Assembly: GCF_026343125.1 (NCBI RefSeq)
Contig: NZ_JAPEMB010000001.1
Location: 3,098,501 to 3,162,500, forward strand
Origin: Streptomyces sp. NBC_00094
GTDB taxonomy: Bacteria; Actinomycetota; Actinomycetes; Streptomycetales; Streptomycetaceae
Direction: 5' to 3'
DNA: 64,000 nucleotides
Shown: piece after piece, positions 61,822 through 64,000 of the stretch
Numbering within the stretch: the stretch's first letter is position 1
How the letters are laid out: each line of letters opens with the position of its first letter
Program-made: the position numbers and the translations under genes
The notes under the pieces: model-generated
The model's database searches: none
What the model was told of the DNA's origin: nothing
Seen by the model: the letters and a program-made list of their open reading frames with translations, nothing else

Positions 61822-64000
<2,179 letters not shown>

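Overview
The window is a stretch of a Streptomyces chromosome. It has very high GC with strong third-position GC bias, frequent GTG/TTG starts, Streptomyces-type serine/threonine kinases, MtrAB-LpqB, and a gene order (hupA, malic enzyme, HelD-like helicase, nnaR, narK, smpB, ftsX, ftsE, prfB, pkaB, pkaA, gdh, secA, hpf, lpqB, mtrB, mtrA) that matches from memory the SCO2950-SCO3013 core region of S. coelicolor. It is mostly core chromosome. I see no prophage, insertion sequence, CRISPR array or complete biosynthetic cluster.

Layout. 1-11 kb: nucleoid protein HU, NAD-malic enzyme preceded by a structured RNA-like segment, a HelD-like helicase, an acetyltransferase, a 164-bp palindromic MITE-like element, the nitrate regulator NnaR with its nitrate transporter NarK and a GlnR-type box, then a divergent LysR/MFS pair. 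11-16 kb: a gene remnant, a small toxin-antitoxin-like pair beside the 3' end of tmRNA (ssrA), then smpB, a C-terminal processing protease, ftsX and ftsE. 16-27 kb: a two-CxxC membrane micropeptide, an LAETG-anchored surface protein with 22 VDPP repeats, RF2, kinases PkaB and PkaA, and a very large FHA-FtsK/EssC-like ATPase with a 16-residue repeat array. 27-35 kb: an ABC sugar importer without its own ATPase (one permease has a large extracytoplasmic insert; the binding-protein gene carries a TTA codon), a TetR regulator, a divergent Wzm/Wzt-type polysaccharide exporter, and a GT87 glycosyltransferase.

35-55 kb: the 180-kDa-class NAD-glutamate dehydrogenase, a PfpI-family protein, a HAD phosphatase, small actinobacterial families (one apparently frameshifted), SecA, an AlkX/YcaQ-like DNA glycosylase, a NarL-type orphan response regulator, long-form hibernation factor HPF, ComF, and the lpqB-mtrB-mtrA operon. 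56-61.5 kb: a tightly overlapping operon divergent from mtrA (membrane protein, DUF4129, DUF4350, MoxR ATPase, DUF58) that looks like an uncharacterised envelope chaperone/assembly module. 61.6-64 kb: the end of an rRNA operon on the minus strand (5S complete, 23S cut by the window edge).

Themes: nitrogen metabolism (NnaR/NarK, GDH), trans-translation and ribosome rescue or hibernation (ssrA, smpB, prfB, hpf), cell division and envelope (ftsEX, SecA, MtrAB-LpqB, MoxR operon, surface protein, polysaccharide export). The least described items are the multibranched RNA candidate ahead of the malic enzyme, the MITE-like element that supplies a stop codon to nnaR, the repeat-split FHA-FtsK ATPase, the TA-like pair at the tmRNA end, and the MoxR operon beside mtrAB. 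Family assignments rest on motif recognition by eye; no database search was run.
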